Shown here in pieces: positions 56,483 to 64,000 of a stretch of 64,000 nt of DNA. The stretch lies in the NCBI GenBank assembly GCA_024643345.1, contig JAHENB010000063.1:261013-325012 (forward strand), given 5' to 3'. A model generated the notes under the pieces. That model made no database searches. It was not told where the DNA came from and saw only the letters and a list, made by a program, of their open reading frames with translations. How positions within the stretch are numbered: the first letter of the stretch is position 1; each line of letters begins with the position of its first letter. Origin of the DNA: Maribacter sp. (GTDB lineage: Bacteria; Bacteroidota; Bacteroidia; Flavobacteriales; Flavobacteriaceae). Made by a program: the position numbers and the translations under genes.

Positions 56483-57385
56483 TTATATATCGATTTGAAC
56501 AATACTTCTGTGGTATCTCATGGTGACATTGGGATCGGGCAATAGTGAAATGTTCGACTTTCCTTTTCCTTCATAATCAAATTGCGAAAGCACATATCTC
56601 ATACTTTCCAGTCTTGCCTGTTTTTTATCGTTGGTTTTAACGATTATCCAAGGGCTAAAATTGGTATGTGTCTTGCTGAACATCTGTTCTTTGTAGTGAG
56701 TGTATTTATCCCAAAGCTCTTGCCCTTTCATATCAACTGGGCTGAATTTCCAACGTTTCAAAGGGTTATTGAGTCGGTCATCGAATCTTTGCTTCTGTTC
56801 TTCTTTGGAAATGGAAAACCAAAACTTGATAATCTTCAAATTATCTTCATAGAGCAAGTGTTCGTATTCTGGCACCTGTACAATAAATTTTTCGTATTCT
56901 TCTTTCGAACAGAAACCCATGACCGGCTCCACAACCGCCCGGTTGTACCAACTCCTGTCAAAAAATACGATTTCCCCGGGATTGGGCAGTACTTTAATGT
57001 ACCGCCTAAAATACCATTGGCCCCTTTCTACCTCGGTGGGTTTGGTCAAGGCCACCACTCGTGAGGAACGGGGGTTAAGATGTTCTTTAAAACGCTTGAT
57101 AGAGCCACCTTTTCCTGCAGCATCCCTTCCTTCAAAGATTATCGCTACTCTTAGTTTATGCTGTGCAATCCACTTTTGAAGGTTTACAAATTCAGTTTGT
57201 AACAAAGCTAGCTCCTTTTCATATTTTAATTTTGCTAAAGTCTTATCAATAGGTATTCTATTTTTATGTGCAATAGCAATCAAGTCATCTCTGGTTTTTA
57301 CGCTTAATAAATGCTCCAATTTAAAATTCATAAGCTTTCTGTTTTCATGCTTGAAGGGGTTTATCAGTAATTTATTTTGGCTCAA
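56483..57385 (-). CDS. ppk2: Polyphosphate kinase 2 family protein (second of a tandem pair)
   Basis: PPK2 of 300 aa with Walker A EGRDAAGKGGS (residues 85-95) and Walker B FFDRSWYNRAVVEPVMGF. It aligns along its length with the 257-aa protein encoded directly downstream but has about 15 more residues at the N-terminus and about 25 at the C-terminus. A second in-frame start lies at residue 19 (57331). The pair could form hetero-oligomers or have different nucleotide preference. The gap upstream (57386-57645) holds no recognised feature. Confidence 0.93.
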   Translation of the reverse strand: MSQNKLLINPFKHENRKLMNFKLEHLLSVKTRDDLIAIAHKNRIPIDKTLAKLKYEKELALLQTEFVNLQKWIAQHKLRVAIIFEGRDAAGKGGSIKRFKEHLNPRSSRVVALTKPTEVERGQWYFRRYIKVLPNPGEIVFFDRSWYNRAVVEPVMGFCSKEEYEKFIVQVPEYEHLLYEDNLKIIKFWFSISKEEQKQRFDDRLNNPLKRWKFSPVDMKGQELWDKYTHYKEQMFSKTHTNFSPWIIVKTNDKKQARLESMRYVLSQFDYEGKGKSNISLLPDPNVTMRYHRSIVQIDI

Positions 57386-57645
57386 AACCTTAATGGATCA
57401 TTGCCATAGATGCCTCAGGGCTATTCTGTTTGGCCTTATTATCTTTTCCGAAATGGTATTTTAAAAAATCTTTGTAGGGCAACCCAGTTTTAGTATCCTC
57501 TAGAAGGATATTCGTAGATTTTTTAATACACTTATTTTGAGTTGAATGCAATTCGATCGTAAGTTGCCTTCCTTGAGAATTTCTTCACTTTTAATTGACA
57601 CCAATGCCAGTGGGAGGGCAAAAATCGCTACACCCATAATGGCGT

Positions 57646-58164
57646 TTATTTATTGTTAGACACAGAATCCCTTATCCATTTAAGTCTTAATCCGGCGGTT
57701 TTTTTCTCTATTGGTTGTAGTATCAAAGTATCACCACTGAACGTAAATCTTCTCCTAACTACCTCATTCCACATTTCAGGATTTGAATGTGAGATTCTGG
57801 CATGTTCAACTATATTCTGTTTTTCATCGATAGTATACTTCGCGAAATACACGTATGAATTGGTCAAATGTTTCAGAGCATCCGTCGATATTGAGTCAAC
57901 GAAATTGGGAAACCGCAAATCGGTATTTTCATAACCTTTTGTCGTCAGATGGAGAGCCATATTATCTTTTTCATCATAAAGAATATAACCTTGCATGCCA
58001 TTTCTCCATTCCTTCCATTCTCCAGTTACTGAATCCTGTTGTTCCATAACATACAATGACCATAGACCACTGAATCGGTTAATATCGGTATCCCTATTTT
58101 TATGATTACAGCCAATTATTAGTGCGGTAATGGATAAAATCAGTAAAATTTCTTTAATTCTCAT
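57646..58164 (-). CDS. Lipocalin-like lipoprotein
   Basis: From the ATG at 58164 (preferred over one 15 codons earlier because it places the signal first) the product is 172 aa with a lipobox (TALIIGC). The mature part has the GLWSLYVME start and LTTKGY, YFAKYTID and RRRFTFSGDTLIL strands of a lipocalin-like barrel. Ligand unknown. The region just upstream of its start carries the repeat element at 58180-58253. A+T content is high, like its neighbours. Confidence 0.75.
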   Translation of the reverse strand: MRIKEILLILSITALIIGCNHKNRDTDINRFSGLWSLYVMEQQDSVTGEWKEWRNGMQGYILYDEKDNMALHLTTKGYENTDLRFPNFVDSISTDALKHLTNSYVYFAKYTIDEKQNIVEHARISHSNPEMWNEVVRRRFTFSGDTLILQPIEKKTAGLRLKWIRDSVSNNK

Positions 58165-58179
58165 TTTGCAAATATTTGT

Positions 58180-58253
58180 CTCTAACGGTCTTTTCAATAA
58201 TATAGGCACACCAGTGACTTGATGAATTATAGCCTTTGTAAGCGGTTGTTTTA
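58180..58253. repeat. Inverted-box intergenic element (cassette-like), short form
   Basis: Box CTCTAACGGTC (58180-58190) is 16 nt from the lipocalin-like gene start; the imperfect inverted partner GCGGTTGTTTTA (58242-58253) ends in the TAA stop codon of the DinB gene. The 74-nt size and the placement relative to start and stop codons match the elements at 54936 and 49381, although the pairing is weaker. Confidence 0.55.
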
Positions 58254-58742
58254 TTTTTTTTCTTTTAAAAGTTTGATTATCAATCCAAGTTGCCCCAAAT
58301 GGTAGATATCGTGATGTAACATTCCATTCAAAACAAAAGAATAAGGATAGTCACCTTTGAAATCTGTATCGTAATATTCTTGGTTCAGAAAACCGTCATC
58401 TTTATCTTTTATTAAGTCAATGAGAACGGTTAAACTATTATCATAATCAGATTTTAGTTTATCCCAACCAATGGTTTCGAGATGGTCGTTGGTCAGCCAG
58501 TTTTCTTCACAATCATCTGTTCTACTACCTTTTCCAGTTTTAATTTTCAAAATGGTTTCCATTCGCCATAATGTCAAATGAGAAAGGATTTCTGCAACAC
58601 TATGTACGTTTTCAAATGGTCTCTTGAATACTTGGGCTTCGTTCAACTGATTCAATTTACTTTCAAAAGAGCCGCCTATCCATATTTTGCCCGTTTGAAC
58701 TTCTTTCAATTGCCCAATTATATTTTGAATCAAGAGGTTCAT
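58251..58742 (-). CDS. DinB family protein
   Basis: Four-helix-bundle protein of 163 aa of the DinB/YfiT type. Three metal-binding histidines are expected: one in LSHLTLWRMET (near residue 51) and two in GMLHHDIYHLGQLG near the C-terminus. DinB proteins often act as bacillithiol- or metal-dependent transferases, but many, like this one, have no assigned reaction. The stop codon abuts the repeat box at 58242. No promoter was identified. Confidence 0.85.
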   Translation of the reverse strand: MNLLIQNIIGQLKEVQTGKIWIGGSFESKLNQLNEAQVFKRPFENVHSVAEILSHLTLWRMETILKIKTGKGSRTDDCEENWLTNDHLETIGWDKLKSDYDNSLTVLIDLIKDKDDGFLNQEYYDTDFKGDYPYSFVLNGMLHHDIYHLGQLGLIIKLLKEKK

Positions 58743-59173
58743 TTAAATAACTGTTAGGGTCCCGTGCATATGGTGATGGCGTATTTCCGCTCCCTACCTT
58801 TTCTTACATTCCAAACGAAGATAGCGAAATAATTTTTCCGCTTACAATTTCCCCTAAGGTTACAGATGTCCTAGGTTAGGCCACGATCGGTTCTGTCGAA
58901 TGCTTGTTTATCAAAGAGTCGATGTTTTATAATTAGACCTAAAAACAGATTACAAGCCTGGGTCACGCCCCGAATCTTTGTCCGATGCAACAGTCACGCA
59001 TCAAAATATCATTTGCTTTCCAATTCTTTGATCTTTTTCCTTAAGGTCGTCTCGTGTTTTTTTAAAGAATTTTATCATTGTTTTTTTGGTTGGCACCGAA
59101 AGCTATCGGGATGAAGCCTGACGGTTGGGCTCAACTGCGAGGTAATGGCGTTTAAGTTTTGTTGGGCACTGAA
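58743..59173. other. 431-bp gap with decayed repeat-like sequence
   Basis: The gap begins near the DinB start with CTGTTAGGGTCCCGTGC, and ends with GTTTTGTTGGGCAC a few bases before the peptidase stop codon. These look like decayed versions of the box pairs in neighbouring gaps. GACGGTTGGGCT at about 59121-59132 is another possible half. No open frame of interest or RNA gene was recognised. Confidence 0.4.
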
Positions 59174-61429
59174 TTAATTTGGGGGTGTCTTTTCCATTAT
59201 ATAATCTGTTATCAGATTATATAGGTGTCTGCTCGTATTTTCACCCTCAGATATTCCATGTGATCTATTGGGATACGCCATCATTTCAAATTGCTTGTTT
59301 TCTTTAATCAACTCATTTATTAAAAGCTCTGCACTTTGGTAATGGACATTATCATCTGCCGTACCGTGAATAATGAGTAGGTTTCCTTCTAGATCCTTTG
59401 CATAGGTGATCGGTGAACCATTCACGAAATCTTCCATGTTTTCTTGAGGTAAGCCCATATATCGTTCTTGGTAGATATTATCATAAACCAATTGATTGGA
59501 TACCGCGGCAACGGCCACTCCCGTCTTGTAAATTTCAGGATGTTTGAACATGAGGTTTAGGGTCATTGTTCCTCCACCGCTCCAGCCCCAAACGGCTGTT
59601 CTATTTTTGTCGAGATATTCTAATTTTAATAGCTCTTTTGCGGCCAATGCCTGGTCTTGGGTGTTGATCAACCCTATTTTTCGGTAAATGCTTTTACGCC
59701 ATGCACTGCCTTTTAAGCAAGGGGTGCCTCGATTGTCCATATCGATAATGACATACCCTTTTTGTGCCATAAAAATATTCATAAAACCCACTTGTGCGTC
59801 TAATGCTTCCTGACCCACAGGTTCGCTGTAAACATGAAATAGTACCGGGTATTTCTTGCTTGCATCAAAATTTATAGGCAAAACCATTCTCACATCAAGC
59901 GTCACCCCTTCTTCGGTCGTAACTTGTAAAAAATTCACTTTAGGCAGCTTGAGCGAATTGAGATTATTGTTATATGATGCATTGTCAACCAATGTTTTAA
60001 TCACTTTATGATCGGGTAGGCTAATAAATCGAACCGTTCTTACCTTGGTCGTGCTCTGATGTGTATGAATGGCATATTTTGCATTGGGTGCAATGTCATA
60101 GCCATTCAACCCACTATATTCTTCTGGTGTAATGCGTTCATCATTTCCCTTTCCTTTCAAGTCTGTACGATATAAATAACGCTGTGTACTGTTATTTGGA
60201 GAAGCGATAAAATATATATTTTTCTGGGTTGATGTTCGCATTGAAGCGACATCATAATCGAAAGGGGTGATCAGCGTTTTTTTGCCGGTGGCAATTTCCA
60301 CCTTATAAATGTGCCGCCATGCATCATTTTCTGTCATTCGAAGAAAAGCGGTACCGGCATCTGCTAATTTTAAGTCATTATTGCCCCAGCTATTGGATGA
60401 GACGTCTGGATAATCAATGTCGACCCACGAATTTTCCTTTTCCGTGTATACCCTTTTAACAGATTTAGAACTAGGGGTGTAAGACCAAATGGTAAGCTGG
60501 TTTTGATGTCTGTTTATTTGCTGGATCAGCAATAAATCTTCATGAACCCATTGCATTCCAGGAATATAATTTTCTTTTTCACCGCCCTCAATGGGTACCC
60601 AAAAGATTTTTTCAGAACTTAAATCGATGATCCCGATTTTAGCCGCCGAGGGGTCTTCTCCTACCTTGGGATACTGAATTGGGATGGGTTTGGAATATAT
60701 CGAGTCCGTATTATTTATCATATAAAATGTTCCCGTTTTTGAAGCATCCAACTGCCAAAATGCGATATATTTATCTGCAGGATCTATACTAAATCCATCT
60801 CTTTTTCCGAACTCCTCCTCATAAGCCCAATCGAACGTGCCATTGATGATATCTCCATTGCCATCTTTCGTTAATTGAGTAATTTCATTGGTTATGAAGT
60901 CTTCTTTATAGATATTGAATTTGTGTACATAAAAAACGAAATGGTTATCAGCGGAAAATTTTGCAAACATCAATGAAGAGGGTTCAAAAGAAGTCCCTAA
61001 CGGTTTTAAGGATTGCCGTTGTAGATCGTACACCCAATAGTCGCCTTTTGTATTGGACCTCCACACCCTGCTCGAATTGGTGAAAAGTAAAACTTTGGTT
61101 CCATCCGGTGAAAGGGTGAAACTTTCGATTGCCATTGAACCATCTTTTACCAGCAGCTTCTCAGCCGCTATGAACAATGTACGTTCCTGGGTAGCACTGC
61201 TATAATGTACCAATTCATCGGCTCCTTTGATGGTGCTTGATTGTTCGATGATGATGTACCCTTCACCATCTTTATCCCACTGAATATCGCGCTCGATATC
61301 TTGCGTGAATTCACTTGAAAAAACGCGGTCGAATGTGAGCGGATCATCGCCTTCCGTAGTCTGCGCAAATGAGTGATAATACGTGATGAGTAAACTTAAA
61401 ATCAGTATTCCTTTAATTTTATGGTACAT
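59174..61429 (-). CDS. Exported dipeptidyl peptidase IV-like serine peptidase (S9 family)
   Basis: Secreted enzyme of 751 aa (signal peptide ILILSLLITYYHSFAQ). The N-terminal two-thirds is a beta-propeller with the WAYEEEFG motif that contains the substrate-anchoring Glu pair of DPP-IV. The C-terminal alpha/beta hydrolase has the nucleophile in GWSGGG (about residue 615), Asp in IHGTADDNVH and His in NRSHGIS. It should remove X-Pro dipeptides in the periplasm or outside the cell. Length is typical for Bacteroidota. It is the largest gene in the repeat-rich region. Confidence 0.93.
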   Translation of the reverse strand: MYHKIKGILILSLLITYYHSFAQTTEGDDPLTFDRVFSSEFTQDIERDIQWDKDGEGYIIIEQSSTIKGADELVHYSSATQERTLFIAAEKLLVKDGSMAIESFTLSPDGTKVLLFTNSSRVWRSNTKGDYWVYDLQRQSLKPLGTSFEPSSLMFAKFSADNHFVFYVHKFNIYKEDFITNEITQLTKDGNGDIINGTFDWAYEEEFGKRDGFSIDPADKYIAFWQLDASKTGTFYMINNTDSIYSKPIPIQYPKVGEDPSAAKIGIIDLSSEKIFWVPIEGGEKENYIPGMQWVHEDLLLIQQINRHQNQLTIWSYTPSSKSVKRVYTEKENSWVDIDYPDVSSNSWGNNDLKLADAGTAFLRMTENDAWRHIYKVEIATGKKTLITPFDYDVASMRTSTQKNIYFIASPNNSTQRYLYRTDLKGKGNDERITPEEYSGLNGYDIAPNAKYAIHTHQSTTKVRTVRFISLPDHKVIKTLVDNASYNNNLNSLKLPKVNFLQVTTEEGVTLDVRMVLPINFDASKKYPVLFHVYSEPVGQEALDAQVGFMNIFMAQKGYVIIDMDNRGTPCLKGSAWRKSIYRKIGLINTQDQALAAKELLKLEYLDKNRTAVWGWSGGGTMTLNLMFKHPEIYKTGVAVAAVSNQLVYDNIYQERYMGLPQENMEDFVNGSPITYAKDLEGNLLIIHGTADDNVHYQSAELLINELIKENKQFEMMAYPNRSHGISEGENTSRHLYNLITDYIMEKTPPN

Positions 61430-61642
61430 AGTTTTCTGTTCTGTGCCTAAGGGTTAGTGCATGATTGGTTGCGGAAAATGTCTACTGGACTTTTTCGCTA
61501 GGACATAAAGATAAATGATTGTAAAGATTTCCTTTTAGGAAATCGGCCCGCAATAAATTTTAGCCTTTGTTGGCCGCGGTAAGCATTTTGTTTTGGGTTT
61601 TGCTCTGTTCTTTGCTGGCAATAGTTTTTATTCAATAACTTT

Positions 61643-62293
61643 TTATTTAAAATCATTAATTTTTTCTATAACAAATAATCTAGATGCTTCACCATCTTTA
61701 AGTTTGTATTGTATTTGGCGCGTACCTCCTGTTGGCTTATTATTTGTGTCTCCAACTTTGTAAATTGGAAATCTTCGTGCTAAACTAGTTTCTATGATGG
61801 CAAATTCATCATGCCCCATATAGCCAATGCTCGCTTTTTTATTTTCGGATAGATCTGGGAAGTAAATTTGACTAATGGACTTTCCATTATTCACGGAATA
61901 TCCAATTACGTTACCGTAACTGCCACTTCCGGCAGACATGGTGTAAATCAATATTTCAGGGAACCCATCTGAGTTTAAATCTTCAATTTCGGCATTAACA
62001 ACTTGACCTTCTATTTCAAGTGCAATGTTTTGATTATCTATTTCCAAGCCTTTTGGCTGTATTGAAAGTTGACTAATAGACCCTTCTCCGCTCGTTTTTA
62101 TTTCAAACGATATATTTTGTAATGTCAGTGTTTTTTGAAAAACAGCTTTTTGTTCCTCTTGACTCGGATTCTCTATAGTGAAAGTTTCTTCAATTCCACC
62201 TTTTTCAAGGTTCGATTTTGCCTGCTCGTTCTTACATCCAATGATTGTTAATGCTCCTATTAAAGCAAGTAAGATTGTTTTTAATTTTTTCAA
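61643..62293 (-). CDS. PliI-like lysozyme inhibitor family lipoprotein
   Basis: The 216-aa lipoprotein (lipobox LTIIGC) has the pattern of PliI, the periplasmic inhibitor of invertebrate-type lysozyme. Key segments are LTLQNISFEIKTSGEGS, AEIEDLNSDGFPEILIYT, SGSYGNVIGYSVNNGKS and GYMGHDEFAIIET. A role in protection against lysozymes is inferred from the family name only. The 213-nt gap downstream contains possible decayed boxes (GCCTAAGGGTTAGTGC at 61445 and GCCTTTGTTGGCC near 61563) but no gene. Confidence 0.75.
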   Translation of the reverse strand: MKKLKTILLALIGALTIIGCKNEQAKSNLEKGGIEETFTIENPSQEEQKAVFQKTLTLQNISFEIKTSGEGSISQLSIQPKGLEIDNQNIALEIEGQVVNAEIEDLNSDGFPEILIYTMSAGSGSYGNVIGYSVNNGKSISQIYFPDLSENKKASIGYMGHDEFAIIETSLARRFPIYKVGDTNNKPTGGTRQIQYKLKDGEASRLFVIEKINDFK

Positions 62294-62311
62294 ATCTATT
62301 ATTTTAAATTA

Positions 62312-62339
62312 TTGCCAACATGGCATAAGATTAGTTATA
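62312..62339. repeat. Short palindromic element at the MBL gene stop codon
   Basis: TTGCCAACATGGCATAAGATTAGTTATAA in outline: a TGCCA-aca-TGGCA palindrome followed by TAAGATTAG. The stop codon of the MBL-fold gene is in its right end and the other end is about 20 nt from the PliI-like gene start. It resembles a collapsed form of the longer elements. Confidence 0.4.
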
Positions 62340-63309
62340 ATTCAAATACATCTTCAATTTTTCCGATTCTATACCCATGTTCAATTATCAACTGGCTCTC
62401 TTTACTATCAGTGCGTATAACAGGGTTTGTATGGTTGAAATGAATAAAAATTATTTTACTTTTTTCAAACCTGTTTAGTTCTTCAAATTTTTCAAGACTC
62501 TCAAAAATAAAAGGATGTGGAATTTGACTAATATCTCTATTATTCAATTCTTTACCACTAAAAAATGTAGCATCCAAGAATGCGTAATCAACTTGCTTTA
62601 TTTCATAAATAATATTTCTGTCCCATTTTTCCCATTTATCAATATCCGGAATGAAAAGTGCACTTTTATTAGGCCCTTTAATCTTATAACCTACAGTTTC
62701 CGAATATTCATCTCTATGGGGCACTAAAATGGGAGTCACTTCAATTGATTCTGATAATTGAACCGATTTTTCATTTTCCATTTCATGAAGTTTCACATTC
62801 TTTCTTGATACCAGTTGATTCCAAGGACCATTGTTGGTTAGAAAGTCTTTCATTCTTGGCATCACATATACAGGTGTGTTTTTGGTTTCCATTGCTTCCT
62901 TTCCCAAATACATTAATCCCGTATAATGTCCGATATGTGCATGTGTTAAAAAGATTCCATCTACCATCTCCTTATTACTTTGCTTTTCATATTTAGTAAG
63001 CATTTTCAATTGTGTTCCAATATCCGGTGTCGCTTCGAACAGATAGGTATTATTGTTCTGAACATCAATTAGTCCTAATGAAATTACTTGCCTACTGTTA
63101 TCCGGATTTTCAAAAAGATTAATACAACATTCTTTGTTACAACCCATCTGTGGAGACCCTGCATCCTGTATGGTTCCAAGAATAATAATGGAAGTATTGT
63201 TTATATCCTGTTCTATCCGTGTTTTTTCTATGGAAGCATTTTCAGAAGAGTTTTTTTCAGAACAAGAAAGAATGAAAAACACGAAAAAGGAGATGTAATA
63301 TTTGAACAT
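62335..63309 (-). CDS. PqqB-like metallo-beta-lactamase-fold lipoprotein
   Basis: The 324-aa protein has a lipobox (FFILSC) and an MBL hydrolase fold. The start of the domain (LGTIQDAGSPQMGCNKECC, residues 43-62 in part) recalls the Cys-bearing N-terminus of PqqB. The metal motif reads THAHIGHYTGLMYLG near residue 121, and further ligands are likely in VPHRDEYSE, DATFF and IHFNHTNP. PqqB acts in pyrroloquinoline quinone synthesis, but this protein is exported and no other pqq gene is present, so its reaction is probably different. Strongly A+T-rich. Confidence 0.82.
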   Translation of the reverse strand: MFKYYISFFVFFILSCSEKNSSENASIEKTRIEQDINNTSIIILGTIQDAGSPQMGCNKECCINLFENPDNSRQVISLGLIDVQNNNTYLFEATPDIGTQLKMLTKYEKQSNKEMVDGIFLTHAHIGHYTGLMYLGKEAMETKNTPVYVMPRMKDFLTNNGPWNQLVSRKNVKLHEMENEKSVQLSESIEVTPILVPHRDEYSETVGYKIKGPNKSALFIPDIDKWEKWDRNIIYEIKQVDYAFLDATFFSGKELNNRDISQIPHPFIFESLEKFEELNRFEKSKIIFIHFNHTNPVIRTDSKESQLIIEHGYRIGKIEDVFEL

Positions 63310-63323
63310 TGTTTCTAATTAAT

Positions 63324-63455
63324 GCCAACGGTATTGGCCCATATGTTTGGTTGTTCATAGCGAAAAATCCATTGGGATTTTCGGTTTAGAATCAAGTATT
63401 ATAAAAATAGGTATTTTCTTCTTAGGGAAGGGGAAGCCATGAGTTTTGGTCTTGT
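63324..63455. repeat. Inverted-box intergenic element (cassette-like), long form
   Basis: Box GCCAACGGTATTGGC lies 15 nt from the MBL gene start. The interior shares several blocks with the element at 49381-49524 on the minus strand (AAAAT-CCTATTTTTATAA and AACCGAAAATCCCA). The right boundary is not sharp. The remaining gap to 63673 holds a 94-codon minus-strand frame (63467-63751) that runs into the next gene and looks spurious. Confidence 0.6.
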
Positions 63456-63673
63456 ATTTAAAGTGTTTATAGATAAATTGAATTGTTTTTCCATTCGCAC
63501 TTTGCTGAAATGGCATTTTCTTTTTGCTTTTCGAAACCTATACTTAAAAACACCTTTACAGATGGTAAATTAGTTAACTTTACTTTGTAATATTCCTTTT
63601 CAATATCTCGAATGGCCCACTTCAGTATCTTAAAAAGATTTTGGGAAACCCTTAAGCGGAGTAAAATAACATA

Positions 63674-64000
63674 ATGCTCGGTTGGATGGAATGTAAAAAC
63701 TGTAATAAGAGTGTCGGGGCCACTAATACCTTTTGTCCACATTGCGGCCAAAAAATGGGCCTGGGCCGTTTAAATTTCAAACAGCTGTTAAGGGACCTAT
63801 GGATTGCTTTTAGCAATACCGATCAGGGGATTCTACTTTTGACGAAACAATTGGTCTACAGACCAGGTAAGGTGGCCCGGGATTATATTTCTGGTAAGCG
63901 AAAGACCTATTATAATCCATTTAGCTATTTGGTGCTCATGGTGGCTATTGCCCTGTATTTCATCTTGCAATTTGAAACTTCAGCGCTCAATTATCCCGGT
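63674..64000 (+). CDS. DUF3667-type zinc-ribbon membrane protein (partial, runs off window)
   Basis: The frame is open from the ATG at 63674 to the window edge (109 codons; a second ATG is at 63686). It begins with a zinc ribbon of two CxxC pairs (CKNC and CPHC), then FKQLLRDLWIAFSNTDQGI and the basic RPGKVARDYISGKRKTYYNPF motif typical of DUF3667, and the first membrane helix (YLVLMVAIALYFIL). The function of the family is unknown. The C-terminal part lies beyond the window. Confidence 0.85.
   Translation, partial: MLGWMECKNCNKSVGATNTFCPHCGQKMGLGRLNFKQLLRDLWIAFSNTDQGILLLTKQLVYRPGKVARDYISGKRKTYYNPFSYLVLMVAIALYFILQFETSALNYPG

Noticed and set aside
49381-63455. CRISPR array as explanation for the repeated boxes
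   Set aside because: Spacing is gene-sized and irregular, boxes are short and inverted in pairs, and no cas gene is present.
63467-63751. Minus-strand 94-codon frame antisense to the DUF3667 gene
   Set aside because: It overlaps the zinc-ribbon coding start of a recognisable protein and has no family signature.

Overview
The window comes from a member of the Bacteroidota, very probably a marine Flavobacteriaceae. It carries the gliding/type IX secretion core gldKLMN, several lipoproteins, promoters close to the Bacteroidota form (TTG, 18-20 nt, TAnnTTTG), exported glycoside hydrolases, a sulfatase and a B12-dependent methylmalonyl-CoA mutase. No rRNA, CRISPR array, phage gene, transposase or integrase was seen.

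Layout. 0-10 kb: topA, an arginase-fold protein with altered metal ligands, gldKLMN, an FAD oxidoreductase and a DUF983 protein. 10-15 kb: an ABC-F ATPase, an exported leucine-rich repeat (LRR) protein, an exported formylglycine-fold protein and a YceI protein. 15-24.5 kb: an operon of planctomycete-type cytochrome/DUF1549/DUF1553, DUF1501, membrane cytochrome, short-chain dehydrogenase and fumarylacetoacetase-like hydrolase, probably for oxidation of a sugar acid or similar compound; then, on the opposite strand, a lactone oxidase-like protein and a dienelactone hydrolase. 25-31.4 kb: a second LRR paralogue and a GH127-GH43-GH2 operon. 31.7-38.8 kb: a three-part RND efflux operon with a small exported protein, bracketed by copies of a tRNA-Arg 3' end and its terminator hairpin; the intact tRNA-Arg(TCT) lies at the right edge. 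39-49.4 kb: methylmalonyl-CoA mutase, a sodium symporter with a sulfatase, a small DUF1059-like protein, an amidohydrolase and a putative glycosidase lipoprotein.

49.4-63.5 kb is an accessory region, visibly richer in A+T over much of its length. Most genes are on the minus strand and functionally unrelated (membrane protein, amidohydrolase, exported oxidase, NHL lipoprotein, thioesterase, two PPK2 kinases, lipocalin-like lipoprotein, DinB, DPP-IV peptidase, PliI-like inhibitor, PqqB-like lipoprotein). Many gaps hold short inverted-repeat elements: one box (AACGGT or close) sits just upstream of a gene start, and the inverted partner overlaps or abuts the stop codon of the neighbouring gene. 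This gene-plus-repeat layout recalls integron cassettes, but the boxes do not match the canonical integron core and there is no integrase here. It is the most unusual feature of the window. The tRNA-Arg repeats around the efflux operon come second.

A DUF3667 zinc-ribbon membrane protein runs off the right edge. All functional calls rest on motif reading; no database search was possible.
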